Positions 48,723-61,300 of a stretch of DNA of 64,000 nucleotides are shown in pieces. This stretch comes from Neurospora crassa OR74A (Eukaryota > Ascomycota > Sordariomycetes > Sordariales > Sordariaceae). Where the stretch lies: positions 868,001 through 932,000 of the forward strand of contig NC_026503.1 in the NCBI RefSeq assembly GCF_000182925.2, written 5' to 3'. The notes under the pieces are model-generated. The model saw only the letters and a program-made list of their open reading frames with translations, had not been told where the DNA came from and searched no databases. Made by a program: the position numbers and the translations under genes. The stretch's first letter is position 1; each line of letters opens with the position of its first letter.

Positions 48723-50469
48723 AACTGCTTTGAAACCGGAAACGCCGATTTCTGGTCGAGGAGTGCTCCAAAACGAAAACTGACAACGGCAATCGACTCA
48801 GGAGGGTCGTTTACGTCCCTCACGATGTCCTACGACGAGCGCAGCGACAGCATTATATCGTCGTTACCAATAGCCATCGATAGCGGTACTCGTAGACTCG
48901 AAAACAGCGTCCACAACCCGCTCGTAAAAATCTTAGTATATAACGATCCTAAAGCCGCACTCACTACGAAGACCTCGGATAAAATAGAAGAAGACGACGA
49001 AATATTAAAGAAATTCATTACTAGAATAAATAAATTTATAAACTATAATACTATTTCAACCGAAAACTGTCGTTAAGCTCGAAAGCTACTTCTCGAATTC
49101 GCGAAGGCACGCATTAGAAAAAGTAGGTCTATACAATCCGAGGCTAATAAAGCTAGAACCGACCAATTTATTACTAAGAAGGATTTCAATAACCTAAAGA
49201 AAGATATCTTAAAGGAGATTAAAAAGGGCACCTAAGAAGTACTAAAGTATTAGACTAATATTATAGCGAAAACCAGCCCGAATAAAATCAGTACTACCCT
49301 TTAATAACCACCTACCACCACTAAAAAATTTATCCCCTCCAACCTCAAATAGTAACTTACTATTAAAGGAATAATAATTACTACCGAATTTATAAACTAT
49401 TCGAACGAAGATATAAAAATAACCCTAGCCACTTACTTAAGCAAGAAGAAACCTAGCCTAATAATCTACACAACTATTAAAATACTAATAACCGGAAATT
49501 ATATAATTATATTCAATAAACCTACATATACCTAATACTAGTAAAACCAAACGTAGGCTAAAAAAATTTTCGGCCTTAATACTTTTATTACTATAAGTAC
49601 TATAAATATACTAATTCGGGGCGTACCCTAGAATAATATTAATAACTATACTATAGTAGAAATTATCTCGAACGTAGTAAAAAAGAAGAACTTAAAGGCA
49701 TCTATTATTAAAATTCGGCTATAGAAGAAAAGAAATAGAGAGAACAAAGGCCTACTCCTTATAGAAATTACTACTACATTAGTAGCGTACTTCCTCCAAA
49801 ACAACCTCTTTCTCTAAAATAACGGTATATACTTATACGAACCGTTCCAAACCTCAAATAACGTCCAATAATACTTTAAATATTAAGGAATCGAATATAC
49901 AGCAAAATTCTACTATTAAAATAATATCTACGCCCGCTATAATAAAACTAAATATAAAAGAGACTGCTTTAATAAAGTAAATTATCCGTCCAATAATAAT
50001 AAATTATTCGTTTATTATAAACCGTATAGGAAAAAGGGGTATTATATATATAATTATAAAGAGTACCCTATTCTCCGAAAAGTAATTACAAAAACGTCTA
50101 TCGCGCACACCAAAAGGCCGCGAACATTTGCCCCCCGTAAGAACTTAACCGGAAAGGTATTAGAATTAACAATAGAAATTATAAACAAAAGCGTCCTACT
50201 AAATACTCCCCTTAGTTCCTATACTATTATTACCCTAAAGAGATACATTAGAAGAGGCATAAAGAGGGGACGGCCAAAAAAATTAATCGGCCTATCCAAC
50301 CAACCGAAGCCTATAATCCTACAAAGTCTAATAAATAAATACTATATATATTTACAAAATATAAAAAGAAGTCGGCCGTATAATAGCAATAGCGCCTACA
50401 CAACTACAACCCCCCCTAAAAAAACAATACCCTTATCCTCCGCTGAAGGATTAAAAAGAACCCCATTCT
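48723..50469 (+). pseudogene. LINE ORF1 of L7 (gag-like, two CCHC knuckles)
   Basis: About 580 codons. The N-terminus is open (ATG at 48,825, MSYDERSDSIISSLPIAIDS), though homology to L1 starts 30 codons earlier. A Lys/Glu-rich middle part (KKDFNNLKKDILKEIKKG) follows. The C-terminal third has two zinc knuckles: CWGIGHTAKFC-like near 49,870-49,910 and ARCNKTGHKRDC-like near 49,930-49,965, with some Cys already Tyr. The end is rich in Pro/Thr/Lys and stops at about 50,469, a few bases before ORF2. Role in the family: RNA-binding partner of ORF2. Inactive through stops after residue 83. Confidence 0.8.
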
Positions 50470-50472
50470 AAA

Positions 50473-53400
50473 ATAACTAATAATCCAATTAAAAATATTC
50501 TATTAAAATATAAGGAAGTTATATAAGAAGGGAAAACTTCTATTCGAATAAAAGGAAACCTATAATATTATAGCGATCTAAAAGCCGGGCAGAAATTTAA
50601 ATAGGGATATTTATCGTCCTAAAGGCGGAAGGTATTTCGGAGTTAATTATTCGGAGAAAGGAAGGGTAGTAATATATATAAATAAAAAATAGAATTTAAA
50701 GGACTTAAACTTCCAAACTAGAAAAAATTAAACCGCAATTATATTTAAAAATTTAAGAGATTTAACAATTGTTTATTCTATTTACTCTCCTATCCTTACG
50801 CAAGGAACGCCAAAATATTAATAAGGGTTACTACTCTTCAAATTTATTAAAGTTAAACTTCTAATAGGAAACTTAATTACTATCAAGGACCTCAACCTCT
50901 ACTATCCCAATTAGAATCTAAAGAATAGGACTAGCTTAGGGACTACTCGCCTCCTTATATAAGTACAATACTAGAAACTCAATCTACTTACCCCCCGTAA
51001 TAAACTAATTAAATTCAAGAACGCAATATAAAGAAAGAAAAATAAGATAATCGACTATATATAACTATCACCTAAGGTCGAAACCAAATACTAAGGAGTA
51101 TAATAGTACGAATAAACTAACTCGGACCACTACTTTCAAAAAATCTAAATCTAAATAAAAAAAAAAAATAAAAAAGTTAAAAAAGAAGGAAAATATAGTT
51201 AGAATTTTATAAATACAAAGAAGGTAAAAGAAGCATCGGAAAAACAGATATCAATCCTAAAAAGGATTAATATAGTAAAAGACCTTAAACTCGCCTTTTA
51301 TAAATTCGATAAAAAACTTACAAGTATTGTAAAAGAATTCGTCCCGTACCGGAAAAAAGGTCAAAGGAAGAAAGTAAACTAATAAATATTAAAATATAAA
51401 ACAGCTATAAAAGAAATATAAAAAATATATTAAGAATAATTCAAGTACTGAACAATATTGAATTAAAAGGAATTTATTAAAACTATAATAAAAAAAAAGA
51501 AGATTATTATAAAGGCCTAATAAACTATATAGCGTAATAACGTCGCCGAAGCTTCGAAAAACCCAAATCGATTTTAACTACTAAAACGATAAGCCCGGAC
51601 CCAAAGCTACCAATTAATAAATCCACCTAAACTACTAACCCTTCAAACCTATAAAAGGGCAGCAAAAATTAGAAACTACAACGGTAAGGCCAAAATCCTT
51701 ACTAACCACTTTTTCCCGAAAGTAAAAGTCCCAACGGATCACCTACTGGACTAAACTAAACCACTAAAGGGTATTAACCTAATAATTATTAATAACCTAA
51801 TTAACAAAAAGGACATCCAAAACGTATTCTCCTAAATAGTACTTAATAAAACCCCTAAAGTCGATTAATATTCAAATAAATTTCTAAAACTATATAAACA
51901 ACCGTTCTAACAAACCATAATATACTTAATATCCGCCAACTTCCAACTCAATTACTTCCTATAGCAATTTAAGGATATAAAAATCATTATTCTTAAAAAG
52001 CCTAAAAAGAGTACTACTTAATAAAAGTTAGTAAGCGTATAAAAATTAATATTACTACTTAATAATATAAAAAAAATCCTCGAAGCACTCATAATTAAGA
52101 AATTTACGTAAATAACCAAAGAATTCAACCTCCTACCGGAGGGCTAAATAAATAACTAAGCAAACCGTTCAATAAAATTTATAATCCGGGTAATTACCAA
52201 TACAGTACATACAACCTAAAAATTTAAAACCGTAATATCCCTTATACTCCTTAATTTAAAAGGAACGTTCAATAAAATTAACTATAAGTAACTTCTATAT
52301 ACTCTATAAAAAATATAACTCCTAATATAAATTATTAAATAAATAGCGAACTTTATTACCAATAGGAGGGGTTCCCTCTTCTTTAATAACGAAATATCCC
52401 ACCCTTACACAATTACTACTAATATACTACAAAACTCCCCCCTCTCCCTTATTCTATTTATTCTCTTTATTACCCTATTATACCGGAAGTTAACAATAAT
52501 CCTAAATATAATTACAATCGGCTTCGCAAATAATATTAATATTATAGTAATAACCCGTACTACTAAAGAGAACTACCGAATACTATAAGCAATATAAGAA
52601 ATATATTTAGAATAAATAAGAGTAAAAAGTATAAAATTCAAAGCAATTAAAACGGAATTAATATATTTTATACGGACGAAGGTACTAAGGATAGAAATTT
52701 TCTAATTTAGAAACATTGTACTTTAACTAACAGAATCGATACAATTCCTAAAAGTATAACTAAATTATAAATTCAATTATAGGGCTTACACGGAAGTAAT
52801 AAAAAAAAAAATAACAATTCAAATAAATATACTTACAAAATTAGTAATAAAAATATAAAGTTACTCCTTTATTTAAATAAGGGAAATATATACTAAATAT
52901 ATTTGTAGCGCTATTATATATAGAGCTTTAATATTCTACTAACTAACCGAAATTAATAAGAAACTACAAGGGATTATAATTAAGCTAGCGAAATACCAAA
53001 CCAAATACTTAAAAATTATTACTAAGGCGTATAAAACTATACTAATAAAAAACCTAAAAACAAAAATATTCTATCTACCGCTCAACCTCTACCTTAATAA
53101 AAAAGTCCGAACCTTCGAAGAAAAACTCGCCCAAACAGACCAAACCCAATTCGTACAGGGAATAGTAACCTAAATTTCTAATTATATTTAGGTATAATAA
53201 TTAAAAAGTTAGCTACCTACCGACAAATTAAAAAGTAGCGCAACCAAAACATAATAAACCGAAGAATAAACGCCAATAAAGAAACTATTAGTAATAATAA
53301 CCAATCCCCCTCCAAATTCAAAGACCCTACTACTACTATCGTAAATCCCAAAACCAACAACCGCCAACTAGGAAGAATAATTAAAAAATATAATAAATTA

Positions 53401-54121
53401 AAAATAAGTATCGTATTATAACCACTACCTAGTAATAGCAATAGTAAAATCAAAACAATAATATAAATTTACTATTGCTAACCTCACCCCTAAATTTAAT
53501 AAAAAAATTATTTAATAATATATAATTAATATAAAAAAGAAGAAGGGAAAACGTTGAAAATTAAAAGAAAATAAAAAAGAACTATACCTACTAATTAAAG
53601 TAAAAAACTCCCTCCTTATCTAAATTAAAACGGAAATTATTAACCTCTAAACCTTCCTCTATAAAAAGAAAATACTAAATATCCTAACCCCCATCTATAT
53701 TTATAAACTCAAGAAGGAAACCTTCACTTATATTATCCTAAATTACTTCAATGCAAATACTAATTTCTAAAATAACTTGGAAACTTAACTATTAATAAAA
53801 AAAGAATTCTAAGAGTTCCTAAATAATAAAACTAAAACTAAAAGAATTCTATCGTAGGTATTAAAATTAAGGAAGTTAAAAAAATACTATTTAATAATCG
53901 AATTAAAGGAGGAGTAGCATAAAAAAATCGTAAAGTATTCTTAAAAAAAATATAGAATATTAATAATATTAAAATAAAAGAATAAGAATAAGGAAGAGAT
54001 AATTATATTAATTATAAAAATTATTTAAACCGTAGCTATAGTAAGAATTAAAAAATACTATCTAACAAACGCTTAATTATACTTAAAAAACTACTCGAAC
54101 AACTCCATTATACAAACCTAA
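50473..54121 (+). pseudogene. LINE ORF2 of L7 (endonuclease-RT)
   Basis: Full span. Endonuclease (about 50,480-51,050): GGRYFGVDYSEKGR-like text, YSIYSPILTQGTPKY, and GDLNLYYPD-like text near 50,880-50,918. RT: SPLLFLLFI-like region near 52,435-52,475 and catalytic box at 52,520-52,537 reading F-A-N-N for FADD. C-terminal block VRNLETKIFY near 53,040, then the region corresponding to the L5 Cys/His knuckle near 53,640-53,760. Stop at about 54,119. The ATG of ORF2 is lost (ATA at 50,473). Not functional. Confidence 0.85.
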
Positions 54122-55646
54122 TTTATAATAACCTTATAATACTACTAAACCCAATCATTATTTATAAGGGAGCGGCTAGGAGGGTTAATAGCTATAGGAC
54201 TACTAAGAATAGAACTACCTCTACTAAAACTAGAGATTATATAAATAAAAATAATAAAACTACTACCACCAAATATAATATATATAAGAATAATAGCGCT
54301 ACTACTAAAACTGGACGTAATCCGAACTAAATTTATAGTACTACCGCCGGGAAAAGAAGGGATACAACTATAGCGAACATCTCTTACAATCAACTTATAG
54401 TAACCCTTCCACTAAAAATTAGCGATACTATAACCAACAGTATAAGGAAGACGCTCGTAATTAATAAGCAACTCGTTACACTCCAAACGAATATATATAT
54501 AACGAGTAAAATCGTTAGTAATACGAATAAAAGCATCCAAATTAAACTCGAACCTATTCTAACCACTTAATACCACAATAACAACTACCGCCTAAACAAC
54601 ATTATAAGCATTATATAAACCTATAAGAACATCCAATATATATATTTTATAAGTATAAGAGTAAGTAGCATTCTAAATACCGCTAGCTAAAATAGAAATT
54701 AAATAATAACGAAGGAAAAGAAATACAAAGAATAAAAAACTTACTAATTACCAAAATAAAATAAATCTTTTTAATAATAACCTTATAAAAAGTATTAGGG
54801 GAGCTAGGTTTATTGCTATATAAAACGGAGGTAAAATCCAAAATATAGTAAAGGTAAGGAATCTTACGAACGATACTAATTAAATTAGTATAAAAGTTGA
54901 AGAGAACGAAGAAGGAAACTATACCGGTTCGGAGGAGGATAATTACCAAAAAAATTATAAAGGGTATAAATAAAGAACGCAAACTCTAGAGGCACGATTG
55001 CAAGGGACGTAAAGCCTAAAAATGTATTAAGAGAAGGACCCTCTATATTGGAAATTAAATTAATTAGGCTAAAGCAATAATAGCCGGAAGAAACCATTTT
55101 ATTAGAAGGTATAATAGGGAGGAAGGAGAAGAAGGATTAAGAAGGGGCACTGTATAAAGGATTATATAAATGGAGGAAGGGGGTCCTTATATTATTATAA
55201 ATAAATATAAATCCGTAAAGTAATAGAATAAATAATAGGGAGGAAGTATTTATAAATAGGGTAAGGAGGCGGAGAAGTAGAGTAATAGATAGGGAAATAG
55301 AATAGGGAAGTAGAAAGAAGGCGGAAGAAGGAATAATAGGGAGTAAAATAGAAAAATAGTAGAGGAAGTAGTGCGCCTAGTCTAATCCTATTCCTATTAT
55401 CCTTATTATTCTAATATTAAAATAACACAGTAATAGGAGAAACGAAATCAATTTATTATAGCGGTAAGTGAGAACCGTTATAACTATAAGCAAAGTAGGA
55501 GCGGTGTAGAGAACTACAATCGAAATAGAGTTAGGGGTTTTCATCCGGCGGTGCTTAATACCGTACGGTTTTCCCCTCCAGAGAACTAGAGAAGGACCCT
55601 ATGCTAATAAGGCGCTATAGTTATAGCATAGGGAATAAGACTATTA
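54122..55646 (+). other. LINE 3' region of L7 with terminal hairpins
   Basis: Same 1.5-kb region as in L2, L4 and L5. Opposite-strand frames (54,145-54,393; 54,683-54,982; 54,885-55,097) stay open for 70-99 codons; see findings. Purine-rich block at 55,080-55,380. The terminal stem CCCTATGCTA (55,597-55,606) / TAGCATAGGG (55,624-55,633) is a perfect 10-bp match. Confidence 0.65.
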
Positions 55647-55662
55647 ATTATTCGATATTATA

Positions 55663-57420
55663 TATAAAACTAACCGTTACTAACCCCCCTTAGTATAGGG
55701 GGTAATATTTATCCCTAAAAAGACTTTTATACTAGTCTTTTAAATAATAATTAATAATAAGAGGGAGGAGGGTTTTATGTGGCTAATTAAAAGAGTTAAG
55801 GAAGTAGTTAGAAAATTAGGAATCCTATTACTACAAATTATTATTTTCAACGGAGATTCTTAATTAATTAGTATAATTAATTATATCTTCCTAAATATTT
55901 AGCAGTAGCGTTGCGTATAGTATATTAATTATAATATTATTAATTATTTTAAAAAGGATTGGGTTCCTATAGCTACTAGTAACAGGGATAAAGGTATTAC
56001 TACTAATAATAGAGATAAGAGTAACAATAAGGGGTCTAACAGTAAGGAGTCTAATAATAAGAGTTTTAATTTATTATTATTACAATCTTTTGGAAGCAAG
56101 GCAGCTATAGTAGAATAAAGGGATATAAATAACTTCTAACAATTATACCGGCTATACTAGAAGGTTAGGACGGTTAAAATGATATAATTTAGCTTAGGAT
56201 TACTACTTACTAAAATCGCTAATATTAAATTAACATTATTTTATTTATAGTATTATATAATTTACGCCGCTTCTATCCCAGAGTTTAAAGTAATTTAGTC
56301 TCTATTTTATTACTAATTTAAGGGATCTTAGGAAGCTATTATTAAATAAATTAGATTTAACTTTATACTTTATAAGATAGAGTAAGTAAGTTACTACATA
56401 AGGAACTATTTTAATTATAGCTAACATACTATATTACTAAATAAATCTAATAATAGCTCGTTAAAGTTATTCAACTTTTCAGTTCGTAGCGGTTTTATTA
56501 AGTTTTACAATACTTATAGCGTTTATATACGCAACTACTATATATAATTTAAAGAAAAGATGAGTATTATTACTTTATATATACGCGTTATATAGGTTAG
56601 TAATAAGTAGATAGGTAAAATACTACTAGAATTAATTAGTTAGGGGTTAAATTTAATAGAAAGGCAATACTACTAATTAAAAGCAAGCCTCCCTACCCCT
56701 AAATAACTATTTACTATAAATTTAGCCCCTTATTTATATAATTTTCGTATTTAGTATAGCCTCCCTTACGTATACGAGATAGAGGTTATTTTTAACGAAG
56801 AGAGGGAGCGTAGCGTTCTAATAAATAGGGATAATATTTATTTATTCTAGTACCTTTGTTAATAATATATAAATGCTACTATCCTATAGCCAAAGCTTCC
56901 CTATATTAATATATATTAAAGGATATAATAGATAGATATCTATACTTTCAATTAGTAGCTAAGGGAGTCCCTAAGGGTCGCTCCCCTAAGTAGGGTAGCC
57001 CGTTTGGTAATAAGGCTATTCTACCTACCTAGAGCAAGCGTAAGTAGGCTGGCGCTAGTAGAAGGTCTAAGAATATTGCTCCTATTCGAACTTTAGTATA
57101 GTATAACTATTCCTAGTATAAATTAGGACTTAATATTAAGGAGATAGATATTGGTAATACCTATATTTGTACTTAGAGTAAGGTACGTAGTTGTATTGAG
57201 GTTATAGTAGTAGATAATAAGGATAATAAGTTAGGGAGATATTGGGAGGTGAGGGTAAGAGAGTAGGTAGTAAGAGAGGAGGCTATAAGAGAGGAGGTAG
57301 TTATTAAAATATTATTAACCTCTTTCCTCTTTAAAATAGAGTTTATAGAGTTGTTAGATATTAGTATTTAGAATAGTCTATAATATATTTAATACTATAA
57401 AAAGTATTAATAGATAATTG
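55663..57420 (+). pseudogene. Putative transposase remnant, second part
   Basis: Plus-strand frame of several hundred codons broken mainly by TAG, downstream of L7 in the TIR element. Readable stretches: SFNLLLLQSFGSKAA, IIKQIRFNFILYKI, SFNVRSGFIKFYNTYS-type text near 56,470-56,520, and YEIEVIFNEERERSVLINRD near 56,765-56,825. The Asn/Ser/Lys-rich linker near 55,975-56,060 is low complexity. Likely the C-terminal part of the same transposase as 47,838-48,687. Family not recognised. Confidence 0.4.
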
Positions 57421-57594
57421 CAATGCCCGCTTTGAGAAGTTGGGTAGGGATGGCTGTCTTGTGCCATGTTTGGAGATATAAAAAAACTCGAAATTACTAG
57501 TAAAAACGGCCGGTATTATATGTCAGCTGTTATTTGGTGGGATTGGGTATATGTAGGGAATGGGGTGGGTGCGGGGAGGGAAGCCCTTTAATAA

Positions 57595-58570
57595 TCTCTC
57601 TTCGAATATCGGGATTTTTCAAGTCCGGGGCATTAATATTATTAACTTAATATACCCCATAAATATAACTAGTACTTCGAATTTGAAACTCTAACTGCTA
57701 TTAGAAATTATTAAATTAGAACTTAGGTATTAATATATATTCCTTAAAAAGTTCAAATTGCCAAATAAAATAATAAGTAGTAATATAAAGGTTATTAAGG
57801 ATATTAGTCTTAAATATATAATAACGATTATTCTCGTTGGAAGTTAAGTATTACTTATAGTTAAGCATATACTTTACCAAACTTTTCTAATATAAATTAG
57901 TAATACTAAAAGTCAAAAACATCGCTAACATACCTTGAAAATTAATATAGGTAGCTAATTCGTAAGACTGTTAAATCTAATAAGACTGTATACCTCGAAT
58001 TGTATTAGTACATTGTATAATTAAATTAAGAAGATTCTATACTTTTTTAAATTGAATCTCGAAATATTCTTCGAATTATTATTAGTTAATAAAGGCTTCG
58101 GGATTGAATTTAGTATTCCGAATATAAACAGCGCTTTTACTATATACCTAGCTACGTATTAGGGACTTAAATACAATGTATTGGAATCTCTTATATTAAA
58201 TAAATCTACTATCATACTACTGTATAGTATATTAAATATATACATTATATTCAACCTTCCTTATATAAGGGTTGAGATATTCAATTTAGTTATAGGGGTA
58301 AAGATTGGGAAATACCTAAAATAGTAATGCCTGGTTGCGCTGGAATTCGTTAATAAGTTAACTACGAAGCGGTTCTTATTAAATATAGTAATATTTAGGA
58401 GCCGGAGCCAGAGCCGGAGCCGGGTTAGTATTTAGAGGTAGGTCGGTAGCCGGAAGAAGAGCCGGACCTAAAGGTTCTAATTGCTAGCCTATAGGTTCCT
58501 CCTACTGGCCTATAGGTTGTCCTTCCGGGCCTATAGGTCGTAGTACTTGACTTAGGGGTTATTAATTATC
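57595..58570 (-). pseudogene. Helitron B Rep domain, HUH part
   Basis: Best preserved Rep text in the window: NEFQRNQALLF, VFPNLYPYN, VEYNVYI, YKRFQYIVF, VYSKSAVYIRNTKFNPEAF, ELATYINFQGMLAMFLTFS, then FRSTSYIYGVY-type text near 57,655-57,690, where the HUH pair H-x-H has become Y-I-Y. PxGPEGQPIG repeats of a Pro/Gly-rich linker (58,440-58,560) precede it. Matches the conserved order of Helitron Rep proteins. Inactive. Confidence 0.85.
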
Positions 58571-59600
58571 CGGTTCATTTGCAAATTTAATTGGTGGAAA
58601 GTTAGGGTCTAGCATTTAATCCCTACGAAGTTATACTCTAAATTAATCGATATCCCTAAGAGTACTACCTAATATATTAGGGGCTATACTAACTTCCATT
58701 TCGTCGGCTTCTCTTAAAATTTCTTTAAGTCTATCCTCTTACGAAGTATCAAAATCCTTAATAACAATATTATCCACCGGAATATTAACTATATTATTTT
58801 TAACGTTCTTATCTTCTAGTAAGGTATTAAATTGTTCTTAGACGATATTAATATTTAAATACCTAGGGTAATAGTCTTTTAGAAATCGAAGCTATATATT
58901 AATCTTATAATAATTAACCTCAAGTTCCTTATATATATAATTAAAATTAAAATAATTCTGAATATCACATAGCTGTAATAAAATAATATCAACTTCTTCG
59001 GGTAACCTAAGTAGTTAGCGGCAAACGTGAGAAATATTACAAAGGAAATTAATATAATAACCCCAATACTTTCGTTATTGGTAGCCGAAAGTATAAATAT
59101 TAATATAAATGTAGACTTGTATAATTAATATTTCTTCTACTAAATTAAAAGGTAGTAACCAATATTTGTTAATATTAGGACTAAAAATACTAAAGTCTAT
59201 CTATTAGCTATAGTATACTTAAAAAGCTCGTCCGGTTGGAGGTCCGTATTAATACAACGACACTACTTACAAATATTCCAATCGCTAACTCTAATAAACT
59301 TTAAATTAAATTACTTTTCTTTATAATAGTAGCACTCTTCTATAGTGTCGGCATCGAATGCAACCTAGCAATTAAAAAGATATTAATAATCCAAATTAAT
59401 AATAGCCCGGGCATTTATATTGCTATTGAATATAGGGTCCCACTCAAATTCAATACTAAGCAGGCTAGGAAATCGAAGGCTGGGTGGCCGGGGTAGCTAT
59501 AGGGGTCTTAAGCTAAGTAGACGACCTCTTCGCCGCTAAAAAGGTTCTAGCTAGGATTAGGACTAGGATTAAGATTTAAGAAGGCTATAGTTTTAAATAA
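58571..59600 (-). pseudogene. Helitron B Rep-helicase N-terminal part
   Basis: Counterpart of 26,161-27,170 without the L5 insertion, so it shows the intact join across the L5 target site (GCAAATTTAATTGGTGGAAAG near 58,572). AT-rich with many stops. Confidence 0.65.
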
Positions 59601-60719
59601 AATTATTAATATTGAAAATTATATTTAAATTATTAAGAGGATTATTATGTATTTATAAACAGAGTAGCTATTTAACTTCAAATAAATTATTATTACTGTT
59701 ATTAAAGAGGAAGAAGTTATCCAAATTATTGTCCTCCTTATTTTAATTTATCGGCGCCTAGCACTATCTATAGTAATTCCGTTCAAGGTTATTTCTATTA
59801 AAGAAATCGCTATACTTATAATCTTAATAATAATTTATATAGACTTTATTTTTTTATTGAATATTATAGCGTAAATTAGTATAAACGTATATTATACAAA
59901 ACCTAATAATATGATCTTTATTAATAGGACGGCGTGCCAATTTATAAGCCGGGTAAATAAAATATAGTAAATAAGCGTCCTATTACTTAAGTGGAATTAA
60001 AAGGTAACGGCCTAATTATTCTTCATTAAAATTTCTACTTTTATCTCGAACCCTACTCAAATAAAGAATATAGAAGTCCTTTTCCTAATAATTACTAATA
60101 TAAATATAGTCGGATCGGAAATTGGTCTCACTACAAATAGTATAGACCTTTTCCTAATTATAAATATTAATTGATATAGTTAGCTAATAGAATAAGCAAT
60201 TACCAATATTAAAATTATAGTTGCTAACGTAACGAGAGATATAGCAATTAGGATATATAAATCGATTATCTTTAGTCTTACAAATATAATAAATACGTAT
60301 AACTAGGTTTTATTGCCTAATAGAACGAATAATAAAGTAAGTCGGATATATAGATTTATTATCATCGCTAGGTAAATGTTACTATACCTATACCTATACC
60401 TGTTGACCGGTATTAGACTCCTGCAAACTAGGATATTTTTAAATAATTAATATTACTAATAAAGGAATAAGTATAATATTTTCTTCTTAGTTACAACGGC
60501 GAAGACGGTAGTAATATTTAATTTAATCTCGTTCTCGGCGGGCTTTAGCGGTTTCTTAGTTATCCTAGAATATAAAAATTAAATACTATAAATAATAAAC
60601 TAAAATGGAATTAAAGAATATACTTACGAATATATTCCACCGAAGGTATATCTTAGGGTATCTTAGTCTATAAGAGAAGCCTTTTCTCTAATTATTTAAT
60701 ATTATAGAATATTAATTTT
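59601..60719. other. Helitron B, unassigned region spanning the Gypsy empty site
   Basis: Homologous to 27,171-28,072 plus 37,495-37,560 of copy A. The uninterrupted Gypsy target lies near 60,430 (GGATATTTTTAAATAATTAA). No domain recognised. Confidence 0.5.
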
Positions 60720-61300
60720 AAACCGGGAAATACTAGCAGTAGTAGATTAGGTATTAAGCTATAGAGGCTATAATAACTAAATAGAACAATAAATAGGATA
60801 TTGTAAATTTAAACCAACTCTCTAAGCCGGTTGGGGTTAAACTATTTATTAATATTAAAATTATTAGATTTATAGTTGGAGGGGTTATTGTAATTGCAAT
60901 ACTTAGTATAGCTGCTATAGTTATTACTGCTATCTAGCCTTAAATTCTTAATATATTACTATATAAAGTCCGAATTCTCCTTATTACTATTACTATCACT
61001 CAAATTCTAATAACTCTTTTACTATCAAAATATTAATAGGGATTTAAATATTAAAATACCGGGGGTTGTAGTTAGGGTTATCAAGCCTTTACAAATTATT
61101 AAAGTTTAAATTACTAAATTTACTAAAGGGGTAGATTCTCTTAAATTTATTAGCGAAGAATATTATTAAAATACTCTATAACTTCCAAGAGCGCGGGTCT
61201 CCTATTATAAGGTTGGGTATCCTCCAGTAATAATATTAAAGCGGCTTTAGAACTTCGTTTATTATTAGTAGAGGGATTAAGGACAGTAGGATTATTAGAG
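60720..61300 (-). pseudogene. Helitron B conserved Asn/Ser-rich frame
   Basis: Counterpart of 37,560-38,350 (NKFKRIYPFSKFSNLN, NNYSSYTKYCNY, SNNFNIN). See that entry for the shared motifs and uncertainty. Confidence 0.5.

Larger units (their letters stand above)
48704..55646 (+). mobile_element. LINE copy L7, most complete copy
   Basis: 6,943 bp between perfect 16-bp target duplications ATTATTCGATATTATA (48,688-48,703 and 55,647-55,662). Contains ORF1, ORF2, 3' region and the terminal hairpin block. After about 19 bases not shared with other copies, the common 5' start CTGCTTTGAAACCGG begins. Inserted in the TIR transposon. Serves as reference for the other copies. Confidence 0.95.
47512..57586. 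mobile_element. TIR DNA transposon, 3.1 kb, interrupted by LINE L7
   Basis: Terminal inverted repeats of about 50 bp (left GAGAATCCCTCCCCGCACCC, right GGGCTTCCCTCCCCGCACCC when reversed). 8-bp target duplication TTTAGTAA / TTTAATAA (47,504-47,511 and 57,587-57,594) with one RIP-type change. Native length about 3,116 bp after removing L7. The duplication length and simple ends fit hAT-like elements, but no hAT dimerisation motif could be read, so the superfamily is left open. Confidence 0.85.
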
